Positions 40,416-47,215 of a stretch of DNA of 64,000 nucleotides are shown piece after piece. Under the pieces are notes generated by a model that ran no database searches, was not told where the DNA came from, and worked only from the letters and a program-made list of their open reading frames with translations. The stretch spans positions 62,001 through 126,000 of the forward strand of contig JAFUTC010000008.1 in the NCBI GenBank assembly GCA_017471505.1. Reading direction: 5' to 3'. A program made the position numbers and the translations under genes. This stretch comes from Alloprevotella sp. (GTDB lineage Bacteria > Bacteroidota > Bacteroidia > Bacteroidales > Bacteroidaceae). The stretch's first letter is position 1; every line of letters starts with the position of its first letter.

Positions 40416-42581
40416 CTATTGGCCGCAGCAGTTGAGCGGTTTGAGGTAGTCGTCGAAGTAGCGCGTTATGCGTTCGTGCAGATGCACCATGTCGCGGCCC
40501 GTCATGTTATGGCCCTGGCCCGGATAGGCAAAGAAATCGGGCTGCGTGCCGGCATCTGCGCAGGCACGCAAGAAACTAAGCGAGTGCTGCGGTACGCACA
40601 CCGGGTCGTTGTAGCCGATAATCAGTTGGAGCCTGCCTTTCAGGTTGCCGGCCTTATTGAGCAACGAACTGCTCTCATAGCCTTCTGGGTTCTCCTGAGG
40701 GGTGTCCATGTAGCGTTCTCCGTACATTACCTCGTAATAACGCCAGTCGATGACGGGACCACCTGCTACGCCGACCTTGAACACGTCCGGATAGGTCAGC
40801 ATCAGGTTCGTGGTCATAAATCCGCCGTAGCTCCAGCCGTGCACGCCTATGCGGTCGGCGTCGACATAGGGTAGCGACTTCAGGAAGTCTATGCCGCACA
40901 TCTGGTCGCGCATCTCTTCGTCGCCCAGGTGGCGGAAAGTGACACTTTCGAAGTCGAAACCGCGCTGCGACGAACCTCTGTTGTCCAACACGAATAGGAC
41001 GTAGCCGCGCTGGGCCATGTAGGTTTCCCACGGGCGCGACATGTAGCGCCAGCGCTCCTCGATAGTTCTTGTTCCGGGGCCTCCATAGACATAGACCACG
41101 GTGGGATATTTTTTTGCGGGGTCGAAATCGGTGGGCAGCACCAAGCGATAGTAGAGCGGCGTAGTGCCGTCGGCGGCTACGATACTGCCGCTCTTGACTT
41201 CGGGTACGTTGTAGCCCTGCCAGATGGTGCTGTCGGTCTGGAGTACCTGTTCGGCCGGCTTCGTGGTGCTTCGGATGGCGTAGGAAGCATATAGGTCGGG
41301 CTCGCTCCAGCGGTCGACGAGTTCGGTGCCGCTTGCGTTGAGGCGGCCCGAGTGTACTCCGCGGCCGTTGTCGAGCAGTTGGCGCTTTCCGCTACGCACA
41401 TTCACGCTCCATATATTATTGCGCAGCGGATGGGCCTCGTTGCTCTGGTAGATGACACTCTTGTTCTTGACGTTGAATCCGAGCAGTGTGTTCACGACAT
41501 AGGCGCCCTTGGTGAGTTGCTTGACTTCCTTGCCGGTGTCATCGAACAAATAGAGGTGGTTATAACCGTCGCGCTCGCTCTGATAGATGAACTGGTGCGG
41601 ATTCCACGGGAGAAACGCCAGTGCATGGGTTGGATGGACGTATTTGGCGTTGGTCTCGGTGTAGAGTACGGCCTTGCGGGCGCCGGTCTTTGAGTCGTAG
41701 GCCACGAGCTCGGCCTTGTCCTGCGACCGGGGTAGTTCGATGACGTAGAGCGTAGTCTCGTCGGGCGACCAACTTATGTTGCTGAAGTAGCGGTCGGTCG
41801 GGTCGCCGGTCTGCAGGTAGACGGTGGCCTGCGTGGCAGGGTTGTAGATGCCCACGCTTACCTTGTGGCTCGCCATGCCTGCCATGGGATATTTGTCGGG
41901 GGTGTAGGCGGCTTCGCGGGCTGAGATGTCAACCTGCGGGTAGTCTGCAACCATCGACTGGTCCATGCGATAGAACGCCAGCAGGCGTCCGCTCGGGCTG
42001 AAGAACAGGCCTTTGTCTATGCCGAACTCATTTCGGTGCACGACCTGGCCATAAACGATTTCGCGCGAACCGTCTGTCGACAGTTTGTGCGGTTCGCCCT
42101 TTCCGTCCGACAGATAGAGGTTGTCGCCCGATACGAAGGCTTCGTAGTGCGACTGCGGACTGAACTCGTAGGCCTGCACAGCGTGGCGGCGCTTGCTCTG
42201 CCACACGACGGCGCGAGCCTCCCAGTCGTAGATTAGATACAGCGAGCCGCTGGAAAGCAGTGCCTGCGGACGGTCGGCATAGGGGAAGGTGGCGCGAAGC
42301 AGGTTGAGTCCGCGCAAGAGTGAATCGGCCTTGACGGCACGACGGACATCGTCCAGAGTGAACAGCACTTTGCGGTCGGACTGCCTACGCACGTTGTCAA
42401 CGCTGAGTTGAAGCAACTCGTCACCCCAATAGTCCACGTAGAGCGACTTGGGAAGCAGGTTCCAATAATTATTGCCGCCACTCATTAAGTCGTTGAGCGT
42501 GAAGGCTTTCTTATCTTGTGCGGCGAGTGTCATAAACGTGGAGGTTAGTAGAAGCAGGAGGATGGCGCGTAGGTTTCTCAT
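40416..42581 (-). CDS. S9 family dipeptidyl peptidase (DPP-IV type)
   Basis: 721 residues from the ATG at 42579-42581. A signal peptide (RAILLLLLTSTFMTLAAQ) is followed by an eight-bladed beta-propeller region and a C-terminal alpha/beta hydrolase domain. The nucleophile motif is HGWSYGGFMT, the Asp lies in GYNDPVCVPQ and the His in YPGQGHNMTGRD. Such enzymes cut Xaa-Pro dipeptides from peptide N-termini and serve peptide nutrition in Bacteroidales. Start chosen at the signal peptide; a longer frame runs antisense-like into the neighbour. Confidence 0.93.
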   Translation of the reverse strand: MRNLRAILLLLLTSTFMTLAAQDKKAFTLNDLMSGGNNYWNLLPKSLYVDYWGDELLQLSVDNVRRQSDRKVLFTLDDVRRAVKADSLLRGLNLLRATFPYADRPQALLSSGSLYLIYDWEARAVVWQSKRRHAVQAYEFSPQSHYEAFVSGDNLYLSDGKGEPHKLSTDGSREIVYGQVVHRNEFGIDKGLFFSPSGRLLAFYRMDQSMVADYPQVDISAREAAYTPDKYPMAGMASHKVSVGIYNPATQATVYLQTGDPTDRYFSNISWSPDETTLYVIELPRSQDKAELVAYDSKTGARKAVLYTETNAKYVHPTHALAFLPWNPHQFIYQSERDGYNHLYLFDDTGKEVKQLTKGAYVVNTLLGFNVKNKSVIYQSNEAHPLRNNIWSVNVRSGKRQLLDNGRGVHSGRLNASGTELVDRWSEPDLYASYAIRSTTKPAEQVLQTDSTIWQGYNVPEVKSGSIVAADGTTPLYYRLVLPTDFDPAKKYPTVVYVYGGPGTRTIEERWRYMSRPWETYMAQRGYVLFVLDNRGSSQRGFDFESVTFRHLGDEEMRDQMCGIDFLKSLPYVDADRIGVHGWSYGGFMTTNLMLTYPDVFKVGVAGGPVIDWRYYEVMYGERYMDTPQENPEGYESSSLLNKAGNLKGRLQLIIGYNDPVCVPQHSLSFLRACADAGTQPDFFAYPGQGHNMTGRDMVHLHERITRYFDDYLKPLNCCGQ

Positions 42582-42606
42582 GGTGGTTGGGCGCATTATG
42601 GTTGGT

Positions 42607-44076
42607 TTAACTTTCGCGGTTGAACTTGCGGCGAGGAGGGCGCTGCCGGTTGTCGCGCTTGGCAAATCGGTCGCGCGAAGGTGCGTTTTCGCGACGCGGG
42701 CGCCTGTTGTCGGCCGACGGTTCGCCATCTTCGCGGCGATTGTACTTGCGGCCGAGACGATGCTCGAATTGCCGGTGCAGGTTGCGCATGCTTTCGAGTT
42801 CGTTGTCCTCTTCCGACAGTTCGGGGGTCGGTCCGTCGAACGACTTGAAGAACTCTTGTCGGACTTCGCGACTACGGCGTTTCTGTGCGTTGCGGTGAAG
42901 GTCTTCCGAAGTCTTGAGCAGTCCGCCTTCGGCACGGAACGATTTCATTTTTCCATCGAACAGTTGGTAGCGGCGCAGTTCGCATGGGAGCGAGCCGTTG
43001 TTGAGTTCAATCTTTACACTGGGGCGCAGTCCGATATTATCGAACAAATCCTTGCTCGAACAGATTATCCAGGCCTCGTTGCCCTTGAACTGGTGCTTAA
43101 GCCGGTCGCCGATGACGTTGTAAAGGCCGAGCGTGTCGCTTCCCTTAAGGCGTTCGCCGTAAGGCGGGTTGGTCACGATGATGGCTTTGTCTTCCGGTTG
43201 CGTGAACTGGCGGAAATCTTGCTGTTCGAAGGTGATGAGGTCGGCCACGCCTGCGTTGCGTGCGTTTTCCATGGCAATCTCGATGGCGGGGCGGTTGATG
43301 TCGCGTGCGTAGATATGGTGCTCGAACGGTCGCTCGGCCGAATCGTCGTCGTAGATACGCTGAAGCAGGTCGGCATCGAAGTCGTTCCAGTTTTCAAAGC
43401 CGAAATGCTTGCGGAAGATGCCCGGGTAGATGTTCCGGGCCATGAGTGCGGCCTCGATGGCTATGGTTCCGCTTCCGCAGAACGGGTCGATGAAGTCGGT
43501 GTCGAAGTTCCAGCCGCTCAGCCTTATCATGCCGGCCGCCAGCACCTCGTTGATGGGCGCTTCGACGGTGCCGCTACGGTAGCCACGTAGGTGGAGGCTC
43601 TCTCCGCTACTGTCGAGGCTCAGTGTGCACTCGGTGCCGGTGATGTGCATATCGAAGCGGATGTCGGGGTTGCTGACGCTGATGTTCGGGCGCTTGCCGT
43701 CGCGCTGCAGGAAGTAGTCGGCGATGGCGTCCTTGACGCGGTAGGCCACGAACTTGCTGTGGTTGAACTCGCTGCTATTGATGACGCTGTTCACCGCAAA
43801 GGTCTGGTCGAGGCGCAGTATGGTTTCCCACGGAAACTGGCTCAGCACGTTGTACACCTCGTCGGGATTGTGGGCCACGAAGTGCTTGATGGGTTTCAGC
43901 ACGCGCACGGCGGTGCGCAGGCAGAAGTTGGCGCGGTAGAGCATTTCCTGATTGCCGCGGAAACTGACCATGCGGTGCCCCTTCTCTATCTGGTCGGCGC
44001 CGAGTTCGGCAAGTTCGGCGGCCAGGGGCTCTTCAAGTCCGAGAAAGGTCTTGGCTATGATTTCAAAGTCTTGCAT
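42607..44076 (-). CDS. RlmL-like 23S rRNA (guanine-N2) methyltransferase
   Basis: 489 residues. The N-terminal THUMP domain (residues 45-155) precedes a class I methyltransferase fold: FIDPFCGSGTIAIEAALMARN near residue 200 is the SAM site (DPFCGSGT), and IVTNPPYGERL near 310 is the target-amine motif of N2-guanine enzymes. The last 60 residues are strongly basic, with Arg/Lys and Asn/Asp repeats (RKYNRRED, RRPRREN, KRDNRQRPPRRKFNRES), probably disordered and RNA-binding. Confidence 0.9.
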   Translation of the reverse strand: MQDFEIIAKTFLGLEEPLAAELAELGADQIEKGHRMVSFRGNQEMLYRANFCLRTAVRVLKPIKHFVAHNPDEVYNVLSQFPWETILRLDQTFAVNSVINSSEFNHSKFVAYRVKDAIADYFLQRDGKRPNISVSNPDIRFDMHITGTECTLSLDSSGESLHLRGYRSGTVEAPINEVLAAGMIRLSGWNFDTDFIDPFCGSGTIAIEAALMARNIYPGIFRKHFGFENWNDFDADLLQRIYDDDSAERPFEHHIYARDINRPAIEIAMENARNAGVADLITFEQQDFRQFTQPEDKAIIVTNPPYGERLKGSDTLGLYNVIGDRLKHQFKGNEAWIICSSKDLFDNIGLRPSVKIELNNGSLPCELRRYQLFDGKMKSFRAEGGLLKTSEDLHRNAQKRRSREVRQEFFKSFDGPTPELSEEDNELESMRNLHRQFEHRLGRKYNRREDGEPSADNRRPRRENAPSRDRFAKRDNRQRPPRRKFNRES

Positions 44077-44095
44077 GATGGGAGGGTTAGATAGT

Positions 44096-44126
44096 CAAAT
44101 TTAGTGGTTGCGGCCGACAATGCAAA
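44096..44126 (-). promoter_or_regulatory. Promoter of the RlmL-like gene
   Basis: Leftward TTTG (44123-44126), 19-base spacer, TAAATTTG (44096-44103), start codon 20 bases downstream. The first unit of array E begins one base upstream of the -33 box. Confidence 0.75.
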
Positions 44127-44127
44127 A

Positions 44128-44247
44128 ATCCCATTATGGAATCGTCAGATTGCATAATGCAATTTCAAAATTGTATTATGGAATTTGCGAATTGTATTAT
44201 GCAATTTTTCGGTCCGATCATGGAATTTGCGCCGGCCATGGCTGTGC
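44128..44247. repeat. Array E: 21-bp tandem near-palindromes
   Basis: Units centred at 44135, 44156, 44177, 44198, 44219 and 44240, all 21 bp apart. The second unit is the perfect consensus ATTGCAT-A-ATGCAAT. Lies between the RlmL-like promoter and the rpsT terminator. Segment 44191-44210 is shared with arrays B and D. Confidence 0.95.
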
Positions 44248-44263
44248 GGCAGCGCTGTATATG

Positions 44264-44304
44264 AAAAAGCCGAACCTTATCTATGAACGATAGGGCTCGG
44301 CTTA
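44264..44304 (-). terminator. Terminator of the tRNA-Glu/rpsT unit
   Basis: A long stem with AAGCCGA (44268-44274) and TCGGCTT (44298-44304) plus an inner CCTTATC/GATAGGG helix. Leftward it ends in a T run. About 30 bases beyond the rpsT stop. Confidence 0.7.
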
Positions 44305-44333
44305 GGTTCTTTACGCCTATAACAGATGCGTGC

Positions 44334-44588
44334 TTACGCAAGTTTGTTCACGTGAAGAGCTACACTGCTTTTCAGGTTGGCAGCTTTGTTCTTGTGAATG
44401 ATATGACGCTTTGCAAGTTTGTCAAGCATCTTCTGAACTTTCGGAAGAAGTTCTTCGGCAGCTGCCTTCTCAGTGGTGGCACGCAGTTTGCGTACGGCAT
44501 TGCGCATGGTCTTAGCGTAATAGCGGTTGTGAAGGCGGCGAGTGGCCGTCTGGCGTATTCTTTTAACTGATGATTTGTGGTTTGCCAT
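44334..44588 (-). CDS. rpsT: Ribosomal protein S20
   Basis: 84 residues, strongly basic. [20 protein letters not shown] and [21 protein letters not shown] match S20, a 16S rRNA-binding protein of the small subunit. It lies 28 bases downstream of tRNA-Glu on the same strand and no separate promoter is seen, so the two are probably one transcript. Confidence 0.97.
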   Translation of the reverse strand: MANHKSSVKRIRQTATRRLHNRYYAKTMRNAVRKLRATTEKAAAEELLPKVQKMLDKLAKRHIIHKNKAANLKSSVALHVNKLA

Positions 44589-44616
44589 TATGTTTCTATA
44601 TGTTCTATTTTGTTTG

Positions 44617-44688
44617 TAGCCGGTAGGAGAGTCGAACTCCTCTTTAGAGAATGAAAATCTCTCGTCCTAACCGATAGACGAACCGGCC
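44617..44688 (-). tRNA. tRNA-Glu (anticodon UUC)
   Basis: Leftward, 72 bases. Acceptor GGCCGGU with ACCGGCU (G1-U72 wobble), the D arm has CTATCGGTTAGGAC, the anticodon stem AGAGA/TCTCT with loop TTTTCAT gives TTC, and the T arm is AGGAG-TTCGACT-CTCCT. CCA is not encoded. Confidence 0.94.
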
Positions 44689-44756
44689 TGCCTTGCAACG
44701 GCTGCCTTTCAATGGCGCAGAGATGCCTCAAAACGCCACGCGGCTTAATTGCGGTG

Positions 44757-44787
44757 CAAAATTACACTGCTTTTTTAATTGGGCAAA
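44757..44787 (-). promoter_or_regulatory. Promoter of tRNA-Glu and rpsT
   Basis: Leftward TTTG (44784-44787), 19-base spacer, TAATTTTG (44757-44764). It lies in the gap between tRNA-Glu and the divergent recO gene. Confidence 0.75.
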
Positions 44788-44844
44788 TATTTTTCGCATT
44801 ATTTTTTAGCTTTTTATGGGTTTTGCGCCTTATCGGGGCCGATA

Positions 44845-44859
44845 ATTGCATAATGCGAC
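44845..44859. repeat. Solitary 21-bp-family unit
   Basis: ATTGCAT-A-ATGCGAC centred at 44852, with no partners 21 bp away on either side. It lies upstream of recO and upstream of the tRNA-Glu promoter. Confidence 0.7.
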
Positions 44860-44935
44860 AGACTGAAACGGCGGTTTCGTTTCGCTGTTGGCAATTTTTT
44901 TGCTTACTTCGCAGTCGGTAACCGATAGATGTAAT

Positions 44936-45664
44936 ATGCTGCTCAGTTCACAGGCCATTGTGCTCCACACGCTCCGCTATTCCGACGGCAAACTGATTGC
45001 CGACTTGCTGACGGAAGAGGCTGGCCGCCAGTCGTTTGTGCTGCATCGTCCGTCTGTCCGACAGCGTGGCGGGCTGAACGTGAACCTGTTTCAGCCGCTG
45101 GCGCTTATGGAAATCGAGTGGAACCAGCGCGACCAGAAACCGCTGCAGCAACTTCGCAGTGCGCACGCCACTAATCTGGCTTCAATTCCCTATGACATGC
45201 GCAAGACGGCTGTGGCTCTGTTTCTGGCCGAGGTGCTAATCGGAGCGTTGCGCGGCGAACCGCTGACGAAGGACTTGTTTGCCTTCCTGCGTAACAGCAT
45301 CCTGTGGCTCGACGAGGCAGATGCGGGCATCGAGAACTTTCACCTGACGTTTCTGCGGCGACTGATTCCGTTCCTGGGCTTCGAACCGAATGCGGAGAAT
45401 TATGCTGACGGCAGTTTCTTCGACTTGCTGAACGGAATGTATACGCCTCGGCAGCCGCTCCATGAGCACTATCTGCTGCCCCAAGAGGCAAAGTGGCTGC
45501 CGTCGCTGTTGCGCATGAATTTTTCGAACGCCCACTTGTTCGCGTTCTCGTCGGCCGAGCGTAGCCGCCTGCTCGACATCATGATTACCTACTACCGGCT
45601 CCATCTGCCACAGTTTAGCGAGCCGAAATCATTGCAGGTGCTCCACGACATCTTCAGGGCATAG
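44936..45664 (+). CDS. recO: DNA repair protein RecO
   Basis: 242 residues from the ATG at 44936. RecO helps load RecA on single-stranded DNA in the RecFOR pathway. The N-terminal OB fold starts SSQAIVLHTLRYSDGKLIAD; the helical part has LFLAEVLIGALRGEPLTKDLF and LTFLRRLIPFLGFEPNAEN. The zinc site of some RecO proteins is absent, as is usual in Bacteroidetes. Confidence 0.92.
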   Translation: MLLSSQAIVLHTLRYSDGKLIADLLTEEAGRQSFVLHRPSVRQRGGLNVNLFQPLALMEIEWNQRDQKPLQQLRSAHATNLASIPYDMRKTAVALFLAEVLIGALRGEPLTKDLFAFLRNSILWLDEADAGIENFHLTFLRRLIPFLGFEPNAENYADGSFFDLLNGMYTPRQPLHEHYLLPQEAKWLPSLLRMNFSNAHLFAFSSAERSRLLDIMITYYRLHLPQFSEPKSLQVLHDIFRA

Positions 45665-45693
45665 CCGACGGGGCGTATGCCGCCGACCGACGA

Positions 45694-45725
45694 AAAAAGG
45701 CCGCAACAGCGTTGCAGCCTTTTTA
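45694..45725 (+). terminator. Terminator of recO
   Basis: AAAAAGGC-C-GCAAC stem with GTTGC-A-GCCTTTTT, AGC loop, 30 bases after the stop. It works in both directions and also faces the leftward barrel gene. The rest of the 45665-45892 gap shows nothing else. Confidence 0.85.
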
Positions 45726-45892
45726 GGAACATAACAATTTAATTTTCTACTTAACTCAGAGGCTTCTGCGTCGATGTCATCTCTCGACGATGGTCGGGCA
45801 TAGGCTTTCCCTAATATTCAAAGGTGTTCTGAATCTGGTGCAAAGATATGCCGACCTGCGTGCCGCACCAATACACCGAAAAGGGTATTTTG

Positions 45893-46552
45893 CTACTGGA
45901 ATTGATAGGAGAGCGCGAACAGCAGCGTGAAGTTGTGGCGTCCGGCCGTGTTGAACTTCGTCAGTCCATAGTCCATTTCCACGCCGGCCGTGATGTGTAT
46001 GGGGAACTGATAGCCCACCCCGGCGGTTACTCCGGCCTCGAAGCGGTGGACGCCGAGTTCCTTGAAGGTTTTCTTCTCGTAGTAGAGTTTCCGACCCATA
46101 TATTCTTCGGCATCTCCCTTGGTCTTTTGTTTACCACTGATTCCGCAAGCGATATATGGTCCGGCGCTGAACACCACATAGCGGCTCTCGCCCGTGCGAA
46201 GGTAGTAGTTGAACACCACAGGCACCTCCAGATAGTTGGCCGTAGTGGTGCGGTTCTTTAGTCCGGTGCGCACGGTGCCGTCATCGTTGTATACGAGTTC
46301 GTGATTATCGTCGTAGTAGTTTACTACCTGGTCCTTCTCCTTCCAGCCTTTTCCGTAGGCCACCAGCGAAGGCATGATGGTCCATTTCTGGCTCAGTTCG
46401 TATTCGTAGCCAATGCCAATCTTGAAGGCACCGATGTTCTTGGTGTCTTTGAGGTGCGAGGCAATACCTCCGCCTAACTTGAGATGGAAATGCTGGGCAC
46501 TTGCCGTGGCGGCGCATAGGAGCATGAACAGCAGGAAAGCAGATTTTTTCAT
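45893..46552 (-). CDS. Outer-membrane beta-barrel protein (porin-like)
   Basis: 219 residues. Signal peptide FLLFMLLCAATASAQ, then alternating strands such as HLKLGGGIASHLKDT, FKIGIGYEYELS, NYLEVPVVFNYYL and FSAGPYIACGISG, ending with HNFTLLFALSYQFQ and a terminal aromatic residue. This is the OMP_b-brl/PorT-like eight-strand type common in Bacteroidales. No specific role. The gene has a long leader with a hairpin at its 5' end. Confidence 0.85.
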   Translation of the reverse strand: MKKSAFLLFMLLCAATASAQHFHLKLGGGIASHLKDTKNIGAFKIGIGYEYELSQKWTIMPSLVAYGKGWKEKDQVVNYYDDNHELVYNDDGTVRTGLKNRTTTANYLEVPVVFNYYLRTGESRYVVFSAGPYIACGISGKQKTKGDAEEYMGRKLYYEKKTFKELGVHRFEAGVTAGVGYQFPIHITAGVEMDYGLTKFNTAGRHNFTLLFALSYQFQ

Positions 46553-46671
46553 ATCGGTGAGATTTGTGGGTCGGAAGAATGGTGCGGCAACGGTTTTTCG
46601 CCGCCGTCCGACGCATATATATAATAATAGGAGTGGATTCGCGCGAGGAGCGAGGCGGTAGCACTATGGCC

Positions 46672-46713
46672 GTGGCGGTTTGTATAGGCATTTCGGCCAC
46701 CGCCACAAAAGTA
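46672..46713 (-). promoter_or_regulatory. Promoter and 5' hairpin of the barrel gene
   Basis: Leftward TACTTTTG at 46706-46713 lies about 155 bases before the start codon. The predicted message begins with a perfect 8-bp hairpin (46672-46679 with 46699-46706). A second GC-rich fold-back lies near 46585-46610. The remaining leader has no ORF. Confidence 0.45.
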
Positions 46714-46746
46714 CAAAAAAAAGCCGTAGGCCTTTCGACCTACGGC
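46713..46746 (-). terminator. Terminator of the HU gene
   Basis: GCCGTAGG (46723-46730) with CCTACGGC (46739-46746), 8-base loop, then a leftward T run of eight. It directly precedes the barrel gene's -7 box. Confidence 0.9.
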
Positions 46747-46768
46747 ATAAGTTTTGAAAAAGTCAAAC

Positions 46769-47044
46769 TTATTTAACAGCTGCTTCGAGTTCAGCACCTG
46801 CCTTGAACTTAACGACTTTCTTTGCAGGAATCTTAATCTTCTTGGTGGGCTGAGCGGGGTTCACACCCTGACGAGCGGCGCGCTTAACGACTTTCAAGGT
46901 ACCGAAGCCAACGAGAGCCACGTTTTCGTCCTTTGCAAGAGATTCTTTAACAGCAGCAAGAGCAGCTTCAAGAGCTTTCTTAGCGTCTACCTTAGTAAGT
47001 TCGGCTTTGGCTGCAATAGCAGCAACTAATTCAGTTTTGTTCAT
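46769..47044 (-). CDS. hup: HU family DNA-binding protein
   Basis: 91 residues. MNKTELVAAIAAKAELTKVD is the typical start, VGFGTLKVVKRAARQGVNP the start of the DNA-binding arm, and KKIKIPAKKVVKFKAG the end. HU bends and compacts DNA and prefers curved or distorted sites. A monocistronic gene with a strong promoter (47100-47131) and terminator. The arrays in this window are the sort of phased AT-rich DNA HU could bind, but nothing links them directly. Confidence 0.96.
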   Translation of the reverse strand: MNKTELVAAIAAKAELTKVDAKKALEAALAAVKESLAKDENVALVGFGTLKVVKRAARQGVNPAQPTKKIKIPAKKVVKFKAGAELEAAVK

Positions 47045-47099
47045 AATAAAAATTATTTAAAGTGTTAAGGAATAGGTTTTTATCGTTACTTTGCATAGC

Positions 47100-47131
47100 A
47101 AATATATAAAGTTGAAAATCAGCAACCAAAT
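47100..47131 (-). promoter_or_regulatory. Promoter of the HU gene
   Basis: Leftward TTTG (47128-47131), 20-base spacer, TATATTTG (47100-47107); leader of about 50 bases. Confidence 0.7.
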
Positions 47132-47215
47132 TTTTGAAGTTTTTTTTATGTTTTTCCTGAAAAATTGTGCGATTTTCTTTATTTATGGGCTTATAGAGCG
47201 CGTTTAAGCGGCCGT

